64,000 bases of DNA from Portunus trituberculatus (GCF_017591435.1 NC_059276.1:9060276-9124275), one strand, 5' to 3'; positions 13,201 through 27,545 are shown, counted from the first letter of the stretch. Notes: generated by a model not told the origin, from the letters alone. A program made the numbers and translations.

Positions 13201-14714
13201 TGAGTGACTTATGACCGCAGTGACACATCTCGTCCGCCTCGTCCATCACCACACCTGTCATCATTGCCATTACTTGTGCTCCTGATGCGTATTACCCTCG
13301 CACACCCAACAAGGCAGGCCCGTCAATCAGCAGGTGGCATTACTGATGGAGAGGTACGGCCCGTCTTGCTCCGGGGACAGGTAATCTGATTAGCTTCTCG
13401 TAAAGGTATGCCCGTGTTCCCCGCCAGCAGGTATCAGGCAGGGCGCACCTCCTCACGTTCTCATATACATTCGTGCTGTCATTAGTGCACAGATAACTTG
13501 CTCTCTGGAGGGATACACGCTGCCAAGGAGTGATAGCTGAGTGATAGTTCATTGCTCCTCACTCATACGTGCCTCGCACTCCTCTCACCAAGTCTCCAGT
13601 GCTGACCTGCGGCTCTTTACTCACCCGCACTTCACAGCCACCCACAGCACGCCTCCCCAAAACAGCACTTCTCTCACTTTCCGTCAGATGCGAGTGATAA
13701 GCGTCGACACCACAAGAAATGCAGCGAGAGGAGAGGATCGGCGTCTGGTCCGGTACGATGAGTTAAAGGCCCTTGTTACCTGCAGGCCAACCCTCTTAGC
13801 GGGGACGAAAAACAACACCACATGAGACAAGATCAGATCCTCCTGCCTGACCCTCGCAAAACATTAGGCGATCCTGACGGGGAAGCAGAGGTCACGCAGA
13901 CTTAAGATGACCTCTGATGCTTTCCTGAGGGCGCGGCGGGAGGAGGCGTCGCCCCAAACGAGGTGCGGGACGGGTCACCTGCGGGCCTGGACACCTGCGA
14001 GGGGGAGATCAGATGCGAGACACCTGGGAGGCCGCAGGTGTTGCCGGCTTAATGGTCTCGTAAAAGCCATAAAGGAAATACAAAGCAAGGGATAAGAGAC
14101 GTTAATAGAAGCTGTCCAGACTCATCCAACACAGCTAATGGTGAGTGTAACGCTGCTTGCTTCGCCCCAAGTCTTCACCATTAAGTGTAGTGAGATACAC
14201 CGTCAGCCTACCGCGTGTACAGGCAATAATGCTGACCACCCTCCATTAAAGAGTAAATGTTTGGAGTGAATTCTGCAAAACAATAGATGCTAAAGATGTT
14301 CAGATATCTACGAGGCAAAGCATTATTGATTCTTATTGTCTAGAGGTCCTCAAATACCACCGCTACTAGTACGAGGACAAGAGAAGTAACAACAATAACA
14401 ATGAAAACAGACATAAAAATAATAATAATGATAATAATGATACATGTCCTTTTAACGCACAGACGAGGCCACGCTGAGGGAAGGAAAAGAAGCAGGAATA
14501 TAAAAAGACAAAATAAGAATAACGAGGACATGAGAAGATACAAAGCACAATAACAAACAACTTCCTTGTAAAGACGCATCGCATTATCCAAACATCATAT
14601 TTTCTTTACATTATTTACTTTTTTTTTCTGACGACCTTTCTTTTCTCTCGTATTTATTTTTCGTTCACTTGTTCGAAATTAACATAATATTGCAGTAATA
14701 TTAATGGTACCCCA
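13201..14714. other. Spacer with GC-rich patch and CACCTG cluster
   Basis: 13900-14045 is GC-rich with CACCTG three times and CAGGTG once within about 70 bp (13974-14042). 14340-14620 has short AAT and ATG triplet runs. No exon recognised. Confidence 0.4.
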
Positions 14715-15000
14715 AACTCTCTTTTGTCTATAATTCTTATCTGTCTTTCTGTATGTCTGCTTTGTATCTACGTGTCTGTCTGTCTGTCTGTTGGTTTTTG
14801 TGTCTTTGTGTTTGAGTGTTTTTGTCTCTTTTTGTCTGTTATTTTGTTATCAAGCTTTCTCTTTTGCTTATGATTCTTGTCTGTCTATATGTATGTCTGC
14901 GTGTGTATCTACCTGCCTGTCTGTTTGTCTGTTGGCTTTTCTATATCTTTGCCTGGATGTGTTTGTCTCTCTATTTGCCTGCCCTTCGTTAATATATGTC
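14715..15000. repeat. ~140 bp tandem duplication of GTCT-rich sequence
   Basis: CTCTTTTG..TATAATTCTTATCTGTC and GTATGTCTGC (14751) recur as CTCTTTTGCTTATGATTCTTGTCTGTC and GTATGTCTGC (14891), offset 140. Both are followed by GTATCTAC and CTGTCTGT runs. Confidence 0.8.
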
Positions 15001-15011
15001 TGTTTATCTAC

Positions 15012-15016
<5 letters not shown>

Positions 15017-15090
<74 letters not shown>

Positions 15091-15118
15091 ACACGTACAC
15101 ACACCTACAGACAAACCA

Positions 15119-15201
<83 letters not shown>
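15017..15201. repeat. Compound (CT)n - (CA)n microsatellite
   Basis: CT array 15017-15090 and CA array 15119-15201, separated by 28 bp of CA/AC-rich text. Confidence 0.97.

Positions 15202-16862
<1,661 letters not shown>

Positions 16863-16909
<47 letters not shown>
16863..16909. repeat. (CT)n microsatellite
   Basis: 47 bp, uninterrupted. Confidence 0.97.
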
Positions 16910-16913
<4 letters not shown>

Positions 16914-16989
16914 TTTATACATTAATTACATTTTAGCTTGGTCATTTTACAGGTTAAAAGTGTATTTTGAGTACATCCTACCTTAAAAC

Positions 16990-16999
<10 letters not shown>

Positions 17000-17045
<46 letters not shown>
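17000..17045. repeat. (CT)n microsatellite
   Basis: 46 bp, followed by GCAGGT. A CT tract ending in GCAG| looks like a 3' splice acceptor by chance. Confidence 0.97.
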
Positions 17046-17048
<3 letters not shown>

Positions 17049-17217
17049 GGTCAGTTGTGTCATTATAAAACTACTGAAGATTATGTCCCCTCGTGTGCCT
17101 CTCTCTGACTATCTCCCTCCATATCTCTCCTTCTCTCCATTCCTCCATCCCGTTCATTCATCCCACCTTCCCTATCTCCTTCCTTCCCTTCCCTTTGCTA
17201 GACGCGGGTGTCGTCGT

Positions 17218-17545
17218 AAATTCGTCCCTATCCACTTTCTCCTTCTCTTCCTTTCTTGCGTGTTCTTCCCTCTTGTCCCTCATCCTCTGTTCCATTTACG
17301 TAATTTTTTTATTTTTCCAGTTCTATATGGTAAGGTTTATGATATTCTTGTAATTATGAGTGAAGGAATAGGAGTTATTTTAAATTCGTCCCAATCCACT
17401 TTCTCTTTCTCCTCCTCTCCTTCGTGTCCTTCCCTCTTGTCTCTCATCGTCTGTTCTATTTACGTCATCTTTCTTATTTTCACTCTTTGAATTATAAGTT
17501 TTTCTCTAATATTCTTTTAATTATGAGTGAAAGAGAAGTTATTTT
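17218..17545. repeat. 164 bp tandem duplication
   Basis: AAATTCGTCCC at 17218 and 17382. Both copies continue through ATCCACTTTCTC, TTCCCTCTTGTC, CATC(C/G)TCTGTTC and ATTTACGT to TTAATTATGAGTGAA or its equivalent. Preceded (17083-17217) by polypyrimidine spacer. Confidence 0.9.
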
Positions 17546-17740
17546 TTTTAATGTTAAAGTAAGGCAAGGTTGGATAAGGCTACGTTAGGTCAAGTTGTGT
17601 GAGGTTAACATGGGTCAGTATTTGAAAGGTACACTCGTGGGTAAAATTTGAGAAATATACCACATTTTCTTCCTCTTTTTTTTCCTTGAGTCTTATTGTC
17701 AGCTTTAGTAAGGACAACGCTGGCAAGTCACAAGACAAGC
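17546..17740. other. Spacer with a few TTAGG-like words
   Basis: AAGGTTGGATAAGGCTACGTTAGGTCAAG at 17566-17595 resembles the decayed part of the 9187-9535 block. Nothing else seen. Confidence 0.35.
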
Positions 17741-17957
17741 CCGTATTCTGAAACACTTTGTCCTCTCACCATCACTGCTTTCGAAAGGCTCAAATTGAAG
17801 ATGCTCGTGTTTTTAAGAGTATTTCTAGGATTCTGATGATAGACTGGTAAGATTTCTAGTTTATTAATAATAGAAACTGTATTAAAAACCGGGCTAGTTG
17901 TCTCTGTGGCCTTGGAAAACTGTCGTAGAGAGAGGAGAGGGCGTTTCTAAATACGAG
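17741..17957. mobile_element. Second MITE-like family, copy 1
   Basis: 217 bp with imperfect terminal inverted repeats: CCGTATTCTGAAACAC at the left, GTTTCTAAATACGAGC at the right. Shares TAGAAAC, GTGGCCTTGGAAAA and GGCGTTTCT blocks with 19803-20178. Target-site duplication not evident, so superfamily is unassigned. Confidence 0.6.
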
Positions 17958-18480
17958 CTAAAGACTAAAGGAGATCACAGAACAGTCTCAACACATTTAT
18001 CCCTTTCTTTCGTCTTACTATTAACCTGTAAGGGGACTAGCTATTAACTGCGACTTTTTCTATATTTTTCCCCTTTCGCCAGTTTCCCCTTTAACCTTAA
18101 AACAAGTAGTGTGGAAGGTGACTCACTGTCTGACCACGTGTGCTTCTGAGCGTCCTCCTGCGGGCGGTGAGTGGGCGGGAAGGAGGTAAGAAAGCTGTCT
18201 GTATCGCAATTGTGTGTCTGTTCACTGTTCGGGTAATTATAGATACGAGGTGAAGGTTGGCGTTGCAGGATTACTTGGATTACAGGTGTGAAAAATGTAA
18301 TTGAGTCTTAAAGGGCGTATTGGATTATTATTTTTGTATTGTGTATTTTTTTTATTCATTGATTTGATTTTGTATCTTGAATAATTATAGGTACAGGAAA
18401 TTGTGATGTTTTATTTGCCATTGAAAAAATAGACGAACTATAAAGAAAAGCTTGCCATGGGAATATATTTGAACGTAATC
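17958..18480. other. Spacer, nothing recognised
   Basis: Complex, becoming T-rich towards the next transposon copy. Confidence 0.4.
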
Positions 18481-18676
18481 TTAATCCTTCAGTAATGAGG
18501 CACATTTTTTACCTTGAGATTTTTGTACGATTAGACCAATTAATTGACATTAGGAAGGGTCTGTGGAGGTTAGAAGAATAATGGCTAGAGTCTTCACTAT
18601 TTTAATCGCCCACATACGTTTCTGAAGCTGCATAAAATCGCCAAATAGTAATCAGAATTAATATGGAAGAAGTTAA
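18481..18676 (-). mobile_element. TTAA-flanked MITE, copy D
   Basis: Left end TTAATCCTTCAGTAATGAGG. Interior GATTAGACCAATTAATTGAC, GGAAGGGTCTGTGGAGG and CTGCATAAAATCGCC align. Right terminal repeat largely lost, ending near AGAAGTTAA. Confidence 0.82.
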
Positions 18677-19802
18677 TTTTTTACTCCATATATATATAAA
18701 ACAATAAGACCATACTTATTAAAGACTAGACATTAATTGACAACCATAACTACATCAACTTAAATAAAACTGAGAAACATCCACTATTTTCTCACACTAA
18801 TAATCTATCTTAATCTAAAAGAAAAATAATAAAGATTAATTATACTTGCTAGTAAAGGATGAGGAGGCGAGATAACAAAGACTTATTATTTTATTAGAGT
18901 TTCATCAAATACACTTACCTAACCTTAATCTGAAGCAAGTATTGATATGACTAAGAGAACATGTCAATTTTCACAACCACAAATGAGAGGGGAGCTGTGA
19001 GACGCAAGGAGAAGGAGGAAGAGGAAAAAAAATAAGAAAAAAAATACTAAAAGAACATCATAAATAAGAAGAGAGAGAAAGAAGAGGATTAGGAGGAGAA
19101 GGAAGAAGAAAAAAGAAAAGAGGAATAGTAGGAGAAGGAGGAAGAAGATATGAAAAAATAGAAGAAAATGAACTTAAACAAGAACAAGAAGAATAACAAT
19201 AAAAAAATGTGGAGTAAGAGGAACAGGAGGAGGAAGAAAAGAAGAAGAGCAAGAGGAGGAGAAGGAAAAGGAAGAAGAGAAGAACAAAACAAGAAAATTC
19301 CCAAAACAAGAACAGGAGCAAGAACAACAACAATAAAAAGGAGTAAGAGACACAGGACGAAAAGAAGAAGAAAAAGAGAAAGGAAGAGAAGGAGGAGGAA
19401 GAAGAAGAAAAGAACAAAAAATATAAAAGAACAAAAAACTGAAACAACAAATATAAAAAAAAGAGGAGTAGGAAGAAGAGAAGGAACAAGAAAAAAAAAT
19501 GATGATGATGAGAGGGAGGAGGAGGAGGAGGAGGAGAGGTGGAGTGTGAGGCGGTCAGACATCAGTGGATCATACTTAGTGTTTTACTCCTATTTTGCTG
19601 GCGTGCTGTGGGGGCTCCTCATTAAATTTCTACTCCATATAAAGGTCACATCAAATTTTCTCTTAGCGCGTCTCTTACGACATGACCTCAATCTGACATT
19701 CACTTTTTTTCCTCCTCACATTATTTTTTTCTAGCATACACGACTTCGACAAATATGTATAATGGACCTTTAATGGGGTGGTCAGCTGAGGGCAGACTAA
19801 AA
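18677..19802. other. AT-rich spacer then 530-bp polypurine domain
   Basis: 18677-18960 is AT-rich. 19010-19545 is almost all purine on the + strand (GAAGAAGAGGA, AACAAGAA text) and yields long K/R/E-rich or F/S/L-rich frames on the two strands (188 and 157 codons). Those reflect composition only. 19551-19802 is complex with no gene seen. Confidence 0.5.
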
Positions 19803-20178
19803 GCTCGTATTCTCAAACACTTTTGCGCTTCTTCACTATTTCATAAGGCTTTATTCAAATTGACACGAGTTTTTAAGGTGTTTTTACGGTTCTAGCGGCA
19901 GAGTGACAAGATTTCTCACTAGTAACTATAGAAACACTCTTGAAAACCACGCTAATTATCTCTGTGGCCTTGGAAAATAGTTATGGTGAGAAAATAAAGC
20001 GTTTCTGGATAAAGGCAAATAAACACGAGTATTTTAAGGAGTTTTTACGGTTCTAGAGGTATAGTGACAAGATTTCTTCACTATTAACTGTAGAAACACT
20101 CTTGAAAACCTCTAATTATCTCTGTGACCTTGGAAAACAGTCGTGGTGAGAGCAGAGCGTTTCTAATTACGGAATTAA
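19803..20178. mobile_element. Second MITE-like family, copy 2 with internal duplication
   Basis: Starts GCTCGTATTCTCAAACAC. GCGTTTCTGGATAAA follows near 20000. Most of the interior is then repeated: ACACGAGT at 19863 and 20023 (offset 160), TTTTTACGGTTCTAG and GTGACAAGATTTCT in both. It ends GCGTTTCTAATTACGGAAT. So one element carries an internal ~160 bp tandem duplication. Confidence 0.6.
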
Positions 20179-20500
20179 ATAGGTGTTTGATAGGTGCTCC
20201 TCTCCTTCCCTCCCGTTATTTCACTATCCCCTTCACTTCAAAATTATTCTAAAGGTAAAGAAACAAGACAGACAAACACATGGAAGTCGTGCTATCTGTA
20301 AACAAACATGGCGGAGGCAGGTAAAGAATGACGCAAGAGAAAAAAAAAGACAAAGAACTAAGCAAAAAATATAACTTAAGGAACATTTCTTTTTTTCTGG
20401 CGATATAAAGCACTGTCTTGATGCTATTCTGACGTAAGGAGTGTATCAGGTCACATGAGGCAAGGCAGTGACCAAAAGCAGAGACTGAAAGAGAAAGACA

Positions 20501-20501
<1 letters not shown>
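20179..20501. other. Spacer, nothing recognised
   Basis: Mixed sequence with an A-rich purine stretch at 20335-20370. Confidence 0.4.

Positions 20502-20562
<61 letters not shown>
20502..20562. repeat. (CA)n microsatellite
   Basis: About 60 bp, uninterrupted. Confidence 0.98.
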
Positions 20563-20564
<2 letters not shown>

Positions 20565-20717
20565 AAGGTATATAGAGGTGAGAGTGGCGAAGCTTGAGTG
20601 ATGGAGAGAAATGATGGGGGGGTAGGGAGGTGGAGGGCGGTGGAGGAAGGGGGGGTGGAGAGGAAAAAAGAGTGGAAGAGGAGAGGAAGAGGTGATAAGA
20701 GAGAGAGAGTAAATTAG

Positions 20718-21209
<492 letters not shown>

Positions 21210-22055
21210 TGCGGTGATCATGACTTCATTATTTTTATGGTGAGGAAATGAATGAAATGAATGAAGTGAGTGAAACTATAAGAAAAACATGTTTATTTCT
21301 TATGGTTCGCTTCTCCTCTTTGATATTTACTTTTTTTTTTCAATTAATTACGAGAGAATTTGTTGTTATTATCTATTGTTTTGGATCATGACGTTATTGT
21401 ATTGTATGGTGAGGAAATAACGCGATGAAGTGAATGAAGTGAGCGAAGATATGAAGAAAAAGATATATATTTCCCTTTCCACACTTTTATTTTGCAATTT
21501 TTATCATTAATTAAGGGAAAATATGTTATTGTTACCTATTACTTGTTTTTTTTATTCTATTTTAATGTGAGCGAAGGTATAAAGAAAAGGATGATTGTTT
21601 ATATTTCGTTTCTCCGCTTCGATTTTGCATTTTTATCGTTAATTAAGGGAAAATATGTTGTTCTTACCTATTATTTGTTTACCTATTACTTGTTTTTATT
21701 TTATTTTGATGTGAGCGAAGGTATAGAGAAAAGGATTATTATGTTTCGTTTCTCCTCTTTGATTTTCACTTCTTTATCATTAATTAAGAGAGAATATGTT
21801 GTTGTTGCCTATTGCTTGTTGTTTTTATTCTATATTATTTCATTTTAATTTATTTGTTTTATTCATTCCAAAGTTTTATCATCACTGTTTATGGTACTTT
21901 TTTATTTAGCATTTTTTTATCGTTAATTAAGGAAATATACGTTGCTTTTACCAATTATTAGTTGTTTTTTTTATTCTATTTTATTTCATTTTCATTTATT
22001 AGTGTTTTTTATTCCTAAGTTTTATCATTACTGTTTATGGTACTCTTATTTTCTC
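21210..22055. repeat. Tandem array of ~130-170 bp AT-rich units
   Basis: TTAATTA(A/C)(G)G marks units at 21344, 21507, 21639, 21780 and 21923 (spacings 163, 132, 141, 143). GATCATGAC is at 21215 and 21384 (169), GTGAGCGAAG(G) introduces several units, and AAGTTTTATCAT(C/T)ACTG is at 21871 and 22017 (146). Because 132 and 141 are multiples of three, a 118-codon frame (21492-21848) crosses the array with repeating SLIKxxYV blocks. I regard it as incidental. Confidence 0.88.
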
Positions 22056-22069
22056 TTCGTTATTCTTTT

Positions 22070-22640
22070 ATCTTATCTTTTATCTTCCTTATTTTGAAAC
22101 GTGTTACATCTGACATGATTATTTGTCCAGCCATCCTCTCTCCAGCCACAGCTTTTACAATTCCTTATCAGTAACGAAAATTAAAATATATCTTTATGAA
22201 ACCTTATCTTACTTTATCTTTTATTTTCTTTATTCCAATCAAGCATGTTACATCTGACCTAATTACTTGCCAACTATCATTTCTCTTCCTAAAGTCTTCA
22301 CAACTCCTTATCAGTAACGAAAATGAAACCACATCTTTAATACAACTTACCTTATCTTTTATCTTCTTTATTTCCAACCAAGCATGTTACATTTGACCTA
22401 ATTATTTGCCAAACCACCATTTTTTTTCTACTACAGTTTTAACAACTCCTTATCAGTAACGAAAACGGAAACATATCTTTATTTCCCCTTTCCACCACTA
22501 TTACTACTCTTTTCTTGTATTTTTGTATCAACACTTCTTTAAAATGCAGCATATAAGGCATAATAAGACGTTTCAGTGTTTCAAAATGCTTCCCTCATAG
22601 CATTTCCAACTACAGAATTCCCTTATCAGTTTCATTAATA
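22070..22640. repeat. Second tandem array, ~143 bp units
   Basis: CCTTATCAGTAACGAAAA at 22163, 22306 and 22448 (spacings 143 and 142), with a decayed CCTTATCAGTTTC near 22621. Units share TTATCTTTTAT, CATGTTACAT(C/T)TGAC and TAATTA(C/T)TTG. Unrelated in sequence to the adjacent array but of the same unit length. Confidence 0.9.
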
Positions 22641-23136
22641 TTAGTTTCTACATTTATGGTGCCTTGGAAATGACCTACTCTCGTTTACCTTTACTGGCAG
22701 ACAGGTGAAATATGTCAGTGATTGGAGGTGATTTGCTTCTCCTTCCTTTCTTTCCTCCTCTTCCTTCCCTTGTCTCATTTGCTCGTATTCCTCTTATCCG
22801 CTGATCCTTCCTTCGTATTTTTCTTTTCTTGCTCTTTCCTTTCCTTGGCTTCGTTCCATTCTGTGTCAATCTTTTTTTTTCTTTTATCTCCTCTCTTTAT
22901 CTCTCTTTTCACTTTCCGGGTCCCCATTTCATTCTCTTAATTCCTCTCGTCTCTCTCTCTCTCTCTGGTCGGCAAGTAACGTCATATTTTCTTTCTGTTA
23001 ACGAGAATGGATCTGTCTTAATTTATTTTTTTTCTGTTATTTTTTCCCTTTCCTAATCACGTCTATCTTAACCTCGTTCAGTCACGCTCCGCAGTCTGGT
23101 AATCTTCCGCTGAGCCGTGAAATATATGGATAAAGA

Positions 23137-23138
<2 letters not shown>
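22641..23138. other. Polypyrimidine-rich spacer
   Basis: 22720-22970 is C/T-rich on the + strand. Open frames here are F/S/L-rich artefacts. Confidence 0.45.

Positions 23139-23202
<64 letters not shown>
23139..23202. repeat. (CT)n microsatellite
   Basis: About 64 bp. Confidence 0.98.
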
Positions 23203-23204
<2 letters not shown>

Positions 23205-23292
23205 CTCAAAACCTATTTTCTCCTTCAGGGTTTTGCAACACACGCGTCTGTCAGTCAAGGTTGCTTTAGTTTAGTGAGGGTGTTTATTTTGA

Positions 23293-23299
<7 letters not shown>

Positions 23300-23367
<68 letters not shown>
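23300..23367. repeat. (CT)n microsatellite
   Basis: About 68 bp. 97 bp of complex sequence separates it from the previous array. Confidence 0.98.
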
Positions 23368-23370
<3 letters not shown>

Positions 23371-23971
23371 ATCATTAATTCACTTCCTGTTGTTTAATAT
23401 AATTTTCTTTTTCTTGTCTAAATTTTCACCATTTATCTCTTCCTTGCTTTCCTTCACTTTATTCTTATTTATCATGATTTTTTCCTCTTCTTTTACTTCA
23501 TTTTTGTCATTTTCTTTTCTTTCCTTCTTTATTTTACGATTTTAATGATTTTTTTTATGAATATTTTCTTCTTTATCTTTCCATTTCCTATCTCAATATT
23601 TTTTCTTACCCTCATTCAGTTTGTCATCCACTTCTTTCTCTACATCATCCCCTTTATAATATCTTTTTCTTATATTTCTCCTTTCACACATAGACTTATC
23701 CCATTCCCAACTCTATCCTTCGTGTTTATTAATCCCCTTTATCAACATCTAACGGGACTCGTAAGCGGCGTTCCTCAAGGGTAAACTAGAACCACTAAAG
23801 TTTTTTTTTTCTCTCTCCCTCTCCTTCCCGAGCACAAAACACCTCGTTTATAGCGGCCACTGCAAGTATATCTCGCCCAACACTAGTTTTTTTTCACAAT
23901 CAGGTCATCAGGTCATCTTACTTTTGGCGGTACGACTGTATGAATGGAAGAGCTAGCGGTGAGAGGCTGTG

Positions 23972-23972
<1 letters not shown>
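23368..23972. other. T-rich spacer
   Basis: 23368-23690 is strongly T/C-biased. No repeat copy or gene supported. Confidence 0.4.

Positions 23973-24002
<30 letters not shown>
23973..24002. repeat. (GT)n microsatellite
   Basis: About 30 bp. Confidence 0.95.
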
Positions 24003-24525
<523 letters not shown>

Positions 24526-24760
24526 CTGCTGGAAACCCCTGCATGAATAACCAAAGGAATGAAGAATATTTATATAAGTGAATAAGCAAAATGTTGAGTG
24601 TATATTATATAAATGTTAAATAAAAAAAAATCTTTCGTGTAATCATAAGAAATTAACAAAAACCCGACTGTCATTAAACGTGGAAAAGAGAAAATGCAAG
24701 GATAAAGAAGGGAAGAGAGAAAGGAAAACGAAAAATGAATAAAGAAGAAATAGAAAGAAA

Positions 24761-24828
24761 AGTACATAAAATAGACACACACAAAAAAAAAATTGGTAAA
24801 TAAGATAAAAAAAAGAAACAGATTCGAA

Positions 24829-24863
<35 letters not shown>

Positions 24864-24960
24864 ATAGTACATAAAATAGATAGACACACAAAAATATGAA
24901 AAAAATGGTAAATAAGAGAAAATAAAAAAAAACAGATACGAGAAAAAAAAATGATCAAGA
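24761..24960. repeat. 105 bp duplication enclosing a (TAG)n array
   Basis: AGTACATAAAATAGA at 24761 and 24866, each followed by ACACACAAAA, TGGTAAATAAGA and AAACAGAT(T/A)CGA. A (TAG)n array of 11 units (24829-24861) sits at the junction of the two copies. Confidence 0.8.
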
Positions 24961-25446
24961 ACAAGAAAAATAAGATCCAATCCACTTAGTAACTCCACAA
25001 CACGAGGTGGAAGATGAGAGGCTGGGATAGTGGAGGTTAGTGGATGGAGATACGTGGAGGAGGCAGGATTTGAGAAAGGAAACCGTATTCACTGTCTAAT
25101 ACTTCCTTACAGGGCGAGAGAGATACAGGCGGGTGGGTGGAAGGGAGGAGCGGATGGGTGGAAGAGGGTGGAAGCGGTGGAAGGGGCAGGGTTCGTCAGG
25201 CACCTGGGTGGGCGTGTGGAGTGGTGGAAATGGTAGTCACGTTGAAAGGGTCAAGTGGAGCGTGGGAGTGAGAGTGAGTGGTGGACGGGGGGGGCGAGGC
25301 ACATGGAGGAAGAGAAAGGAAAGGTGGTGGTGTTGGTGGTGGTAGTGGTGGTGGTGGTGGTGGTGGTGGAGCAGTAACATCACAGGTAAAAGTCAGGTGA
25401 AAAGGAAATCGAAAAGAAAGAATGAGAAAAAGAAAGACGTTATGAA
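24961..25446. other. G-rich spacer
   Basis: 25020-25300 is rich in GGTGGA/GTGGAAG text. 25325-25370 is a (GGT)n tract with interruptions. No exon recognised. Confidence 0.4.
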
Positions 25447-25449
25447 ATA

Positions 25450-25493
<44 letters not shown>
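25447..25493. repeat. (AAT)n microsatellite
   Basis: About 15 units. Confidence 0.96.
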
Positions 25494-25496
<3 letters not shown>

Positions 25497-25678
25497 TAAA
25501 AACAGGAAGAGAAAGAGGAAAATGAAGGAGAAAATAAAGGAAGAGGAAAACAAAGAAAAACAGAAAGAAAAAGAAGAAAGGAAAAAGGAGCAACAAAAAC
25601 AAGAGTGAGGATGATGATGAGGAGAGGAAGGGAAGAGGAAGGAGGGGATTAGCAGAGGTCAGCCTTACACACACTCAC

Positions 25679-25700
25679 AAAAAAAAAAAAAAAAAAAAAG

Positions 25701-25762
<62 letters not shown>
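25679..25762. repeat. Poly(A) plus (CA)n
   Basis: A tract of about 21 A (25679-25699), then GTTA and about 60 bp of CA. A poly(A) joined to a dinucleotide array can mark a retrotransposon tail, but I see no element beside it. Confidence 0.93.
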
Positions 25763-25768
<6 letters not shown>

Positions 25769-26332
25769 ACAGACACAGACACACCAGAGACAGCGAGCGA
25801 GAGAATGAGAAAGAGAATTAAAAAAAAAAGCTGAAAAAAAACACATGAGGCAACTTATCTATCCTAAAATGGCAAGCGATATGGTAATAGAATCTTCACC
25901 TAACCCTTCCACCTCTCCACTGAACACTTCCACCCATCCACCATCACCAGTAATCCCAACCACAACACAAAACATAACGTAAGACTCAGTACGTTTCCCG
26001 GCACAGCTCTTAAGAAATTGGCTGACCTAGGGATGATCGTCATTAAGCAGACATCACTTGGTGCATATTAAGTAGGAGGGCAGGTGTGAGATTGCTAAGG
26101 GAAAGGGTAGAGAGGGGAGAGGGTGAGGGAGAGAGGGTATGGAGTGGGAATCGTGAGGTTATGGATGGAATGGTAAAATTATTAAGTTTTAAGTGGTATA
26201 GTGACATAAGAGTTGTATTGGAGTATTGTTTTATGACGTGAGCATTCAAAAAGGAAAATCAAAAAGGTGCAAGATTACTAAATAAGGATGTGTATTTATA
26301 TTTTTTGTATGTGTGTGTCTTGCAAGGCTAAA
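25763..26332. other. Spacer, nothing recognised
   Basis: Complex sequence. 26070-26160 is G/A-rich. Confidence 0.4.
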
Positions 26333-26338
26333 GTGTGT

Positions 26339-26399
<61 letters not shown>

Positions 26400-26419
26400 C
26401 AGGCTCGCACCAACTAACC

Positions 26420-26511
<92 letters not shown>
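26333..26511. repeat. Two adjacent (GT)n arrays
   Basis: 26333-26398 (one early A) and 26421-26511, separated by 22 bp of complex sequence (CAGGCTCGCACCAAC...). Confidence 0.97.
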
Positions 26512-26513
<2 letters not shown>

Positions 26514-27204
26514 GTTCCGAAGGCCAACTTTTTACCACTTTGTCAACACACACTGCTACTTTCTCCATGTTTCCGCTTCGCCACTGCTTATTGACCCTCG
26601 CCGTCCACTGCCGCTCCACACATTTAATCAGCACGGACCCCTAACTCAAAAAAAAAAAAAGAGAAAAAAGAGAGCCCACCAGGTAACCCAAAATTGCAAC
26701 ACACCTTTATAAATCCCCGCCAGGTAATTTGATGAGACGATTAGACTGCACTATAATACTCTAATTAATCTTACCTGAGATCAGTGAGGGAGTCGATCTA
26801 TCAACAGGTGTGGAAGAGGAAGAAGAGGAGGAAGAGGAGGAGGAGGAAGATAGGAGTTATAAGCCTAATTAGACACGTGCCATGTCGTTTTCAGTTATCT
26901 CCATTACTGTCTTGATCAATCTCTACCTTAGTGTTCAGGTCCAAAAGGTAAATAATCCAATGCGCTCTAAATGGTAATGGGATTTTGACGATGGTTCATT
27001 AGAGAAAATATGGGAAAAAGTAATGTTATTGTTTTTTTTTTTTCAGTAAGTTTAGTGTGTTTTTATTTATCTTCGTTTTTTCTCAAAGTGTAGTTCATGT
27101 GATGTTTAAAAGTCGAGTTTTGTTGTGTTTTTTTTTTCGTGCAGTGAGGAATGAGGAAAGAGAAATTCGTTTTTTTTCTATATAAGACTGTGTTTATATG
27201 TTCT
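26512..27204. other. Spacer, nothing recognised
   Basis: 26815-26850 is GAG/GAA-rich. Several poly-T and poly-A runs. No gene. Confidence 0.4.
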
Positions 27205-27545
27205 TCTTTCCTCATCACCACTATTATCATCCCCAATGTCATCACCATCACCACCACAATAACAGACAACACCCCCCTCAGGAACTCCACAATCAGACCT
27301 TCATTCACCATAATTCAGGAACTTTTGACATCACGTCCACAAGTATTCTCAACACCTGCCTTTCCCACCATCATCACCATCATCACCACCACCACCACCA
27401 TTACCTGTACCACAATTATCAGCCATTACCTTATCACCACGACCACCATCACCACAATTATTATCTCATTTATCAGAACATTTATCCTAGCTATCACCCC
27501 CACCACCACCACCATCACTTTTACCACCACCACCACCACCACACC
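27205..27545. repeat. Degenerate (CAC/CAT)n triplet domain
   Basis: Largely CAC, CAT, ACC and ATT triplets with interruptions. Gives T/I-rich and H-rich + strand frames (141 and 130 codons) that reflect the repeat. Confidence 0.85.

Noticed and set aside
17000..17050. CT tract followed by GCAG, like a splice acceptor
   Set aside because: Any (CT)n array followed by AG mimics an acceptor, and no open exon with a donor follows.
21492..21848. 118-codon frame with repeated SLIKxxYV blocks
   Set aside because: Produced by a tandem array whose unit lengths (132, 141) happen to be multiples of three. AT-rich, F/Y/L-dominated, no domain.
23735..23780. + strand frame ending TGLVSGVPQG, resembling the SGVPQG motif of reverse transcriptases
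   Set aside because: Only about seven residues match, the frame stops immediately after, and nothing upstream resembles an RT palm domain. Most likely chance.
25679..25762. Poly(A) followed by (CA)n, suggestive of a retrotransposon tail
   Set aside because: No element body is recognisable on either side. Counted as simple repeat.
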